A program made the translations under genes and the position numbers. Below the pieces are notes generated by a model. It searched no databases, had not been told where the DNA came from, and was given only the letters and a program-made list of their open reading frames with translations. Shown here piece by piece: positions 5,808-6,949 of a stretch of 6,949 nucleotides of DNA (the stretch's first letter is position 1; every line of letters begins with the position of its first letter). Origin of the DNA: Coriobacteriales bacterium (GTDB lineage Bacteria; Actinomycetota; Coriobacteriia; Coriobacteriales; UBA8131); NCBI GenBank assembly GCA_031267175.1, contig JAIRZP010000101.1, positions 1 to 6,949 of the forward strand. Reading direction: 5' to 3'.

Positions 5808-6209
5808 ATGGACGCACAGGAAAAATATGAATACTGGCTCGATATAGCCCAATACGACCTTGATACCGCGCATGCCATGTATATCAGCAGAAGGTGGTTG
5901 TATGTCGCTTTCATGTGCGAACAAGCGATCGAAAAACTTGTAAAGGGTTTGTATACGATGTATGTTTCGGACAATGTTCCCAAAACGCACAACATCAGTT
6001 TACTTTTTAGAAAGTTCGAGAGCTGTCTTTCAGAACCTGTCCCAGAAAAGCAATATGATTTGTTCGAGAGGCTGTATGCGTTTTATATCGATGGGCGCTA
6101 CACTGATTACAAAGCAAAATTGAGCGCGAGCATAGATAAGGAAGATGCAACAGCGATCCTCGAACAGACAAAGGAGGCGTTCTCATGGCTCTTGACACTG
6201 AAACTTTGA
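5808..6209 (+). CDS. HEPN domain protein (toxin-like partner of MNT)
   Basis: This is a 133-residue, mainly helical protein of the HEPN family (PF05168 type). Family landmarks are Y9-W10-L...Y16-D-L-D-x2-A, F35-x-C-E-Q-A-x-E-K43-L-V-K-G-L, P58-K-T-H61-N-I-S-L-L and G96-R-Y98 near the end. The start at 5808 is chosen over an in-frame ATG at 5745. Homology begins at 5808, AGGTG lies immediately upstream, and the 5745 ATG would sit upstream of the candidate promoter. It overlaps the MNT gene by 25 bases, the usual HEPN/MNT toxin-antitoxin-like layout. In HepT/MntA systems HEPN is an RNase inactivated by the nucleotidyltransferase. No R-x4-6-H RNase motif is visible here, as no Arg lies within seven residues before either His, so RNase activity is uncertain. 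Base composition is AT-richer than the flanks (26/60 GC at 5821-5880, 23/60 at 5941-6000), suggesting transfer. Confidence 0.83.
   Translation: MDAQEKYEYWLDIAQYDLDTAHAMYISRRWLYVAFMCEQAIEKLVKGLYTMYVSDNVPKTHNISLLFRKFESCLSEPVPEKQYDLFERLYAFYIDGRYTDYKAKLSASIDKEDATAILEQTKEAFSWLLTLKL
6172..6177 (+). promoter_or_regulatory. Strong ribosome binding site for the MNT gene inside the HEPN gene
   Basis: AGGAGG, 7 bases before ATG 6185, embedded in the last codons of the HEPN gene. It is near-ideal and implies the second protein is translated efficiently, fitting an antitoxin that must be at least as abundant as its partner. Confidence 0.8.
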
Positions 6210-6502
6210 ATTCAACGGTGCGCAATTATGTCGCGGACGTGAGAGACGCCATGCCTATTGATCGCGTTTTCCTGTTTGGCTCGTACGCACAAGGTGCAGC
6301 TACTGATGAAAGCGATATTGATCTCTGCTTCTTTTCTCACAGCTTTGAGAACAAGAGATCTGTTGATGTGGTTACCAGGCTGCTGCGCTTGGCGAGAGAA
6401 TACCGTAGCTTTGACATTGAGCCGCACATATTCCCTACCTCTGAGATTCAGAACGATAATCCGTTTGTGAAGGAAATCTTACGCACGGGACAGGAACTCT
6501 AG
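6185..6502 (+). CDS. Minimal nucleotidyltransferase (MNT) domain protein, antitoxin-like
   Basis: This 105-residue protein has the minimal DNA-polymerase-beta-type nucleotidyltransferase core. F31-G32-S33-Y-A-Q-G is followed by S43-D44-I-D46-L, which carries two metal-binding aspartates. A third carboxylate is probably supplied by D77 or E79 in F-D-I-E-P. The catalytic set therefore looks intact. In characterised MntA proteins this domain adds AMP to a tyrosine of the HEPN toxin; the tyrosine-bearing RX4HXY target is absent from this HEPN partner, so the target or mechanism may differ. The start is fixed by AGGAGG at 6172-6177, and the gene overlaps the HEPN gene by 25 bases, so translation is probably coupled. 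GC is intermediate (33/60 at 6241-6300, 30/60 at 6361-6420). The stop TAG shares its CTAG with the stop of the opposing gene. Confidence 0.88.
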   Translation: MALDTETLNSTVRNYVADVRDAMPIDRVFLFGSYAQGAATDESDIDLCFFSHSFENKRSVDVVTRLLRLAREYRSFDIEPHIFPTSEIQNDNPFVKEILRTGQEL

Positions 6503-6949
6503 CCGGCTACTGCGTAGTTCCAGATGTCGCGCTCTACGCAGACGTTGAGACCGGTGGAGTTGACCGGCTCGAGGTCGTAGCGGGTATAGAGCTCGGCAAA
6601 GAGTTCCTTCATGCGCCGATAATAGTCAACATTCGGGGGCTTCATCGAGCACTGCACGGGGCGGCCCATGGGCATCCATACCGAGGCGCTCGGCATGATA
6701 CCGCGCTCTGCGAGGTATTGTGCCCCCTCTGCCAGGGTCTCAAAGCTCTCGATGCCGATGATGAGGTTGGAGAAGGCCTTGGCAGGGCCGTACTTTTCGG
6801 CGACATACTCCAGTGCCTTCAGGTGTTGCTCGCGGCTGGTAAAGTCCACTTTGCCGGGGGTCACCGCACGTGCCACCTGCTCGTCCCAGACCTCGAGGCT
6901 ACAGGCTATACGGCTCGCGCCCAGGCTCATATATTCATCGAGGATGCCC
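6499..6949 (-). CDS. Probable radical SAM enzyme, C-terminal part only (5' end beyond window)
   Basis: The frame is open from the right edge to TAG 6501-6499, giving 150 residues of a C-terminus. The Met codon at 6930 is internal, because the frame and a sensible sequence (G-I-L-D-E-Y) continue upstream of it. The sequence resembles the second half of a radical SAM TIM barrel of the BioB/HydE-like kind. It shows L-E-V-W-D-E, then P-G-K near a strand end, S-R-E-Q-H-L-K-A-L helix, a glycine-rich strand L-I-I-G-I-E-S-F-E-T-L-A-E-G, and G-I-M-P-S-A-S-V-W-M-P-M-G-R-P-V. The CxxxCxxC motif would lie outside the window, so the assignment rests on this half only. GC is 36/60 at 6541-6600, like the host genes and unlike the HEPN gene. 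The gene is convergent with the HEPN-MNT pair. The product and pathway cannot be named. Confidence 0.6.
   Translation of the reverse strand, partial: GILDEYMSLGASRIACSLEVWDEQVARAVTPGKVDFTSREQHLKALEYVAEKYGPAKAFSNLIIGIESFETLAEGAQYLAERGIMPSASVWMPMGRPVQCSMKPPNVDYYRRMKELFAELYTRYDLEPVNSTGLNVCVERDIWNYAVAG

Overview
The window reads like a stretch of a GC-rich, Gram-positive anaerobe, most probably an actinobacterial gut lineage of class Coriobacteriia (Eggerthellaceae or a relative). The grounds are a Tat-exported lipoprotein flavin reductase with a divergently transcribed LysR regulator (a gene pair repeated many times in those genomes), about 60-65 % GC in most genes, and the mix of radical-SAM and flavoprotein genes. 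This placement is inference; there is no rRNA or other marker gene.

Left third (1-2321): a flavoprotein of the fumarate-reductase/FAD_binding_2 type on the minus strand runs off the left edge (415 N-terminal residues present). It starts with a twin-arginine signal and a lipobox. It faces a complete LysR-type regulator on the plus strand across a 184-base divergent promoter region. The likely logic is a small-molecule-responsive regulator controlling a substrate-specific, cell-surface reductase.

Middle (2322-4200): a two-gene minus-strand operon, transcribed from about 4040 leftward. It encodes an AhpD-like 'peroxidase-like' protein and then a radical SAM protein that looks like ArsS, the arsenosugar-biosynthesis family. 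The usual methyltransferase partner arsM is not in the window. The ArsS-like protein carries a roughly 29-residue Gly/Ser/Ala/Asn-rich insertion.

Right of centre (4201-5748): divergent from that operon is a 515-residue, 12-segment transporter of the glycoside-pentoside-hexuronide (GPH, MelB-like) family. The two cation-binding aspartates are kept, but the acidic sugar-binding positions of MelB appear to be lost.

Right end (5749-6949): an AT-richer pair, a HEPN-domain protein and a minimal nucleotidyltransferase (MNT) overlapping by 25 bases, forms a toxin-antitoxin-like module with its own candidate promoter. The MNT stop codon interlocks within a single CTAG with the stop codon of a convergent, truncated gene. 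That gene looks like the C-terminal half of another radical SAM enzyme and runs off the right edge.

No rRNA, tRNA, CRISPR array, insertion sequence or attachment site was seen. No clear intrinsic (T-tract) terminator was seen in the gaps.
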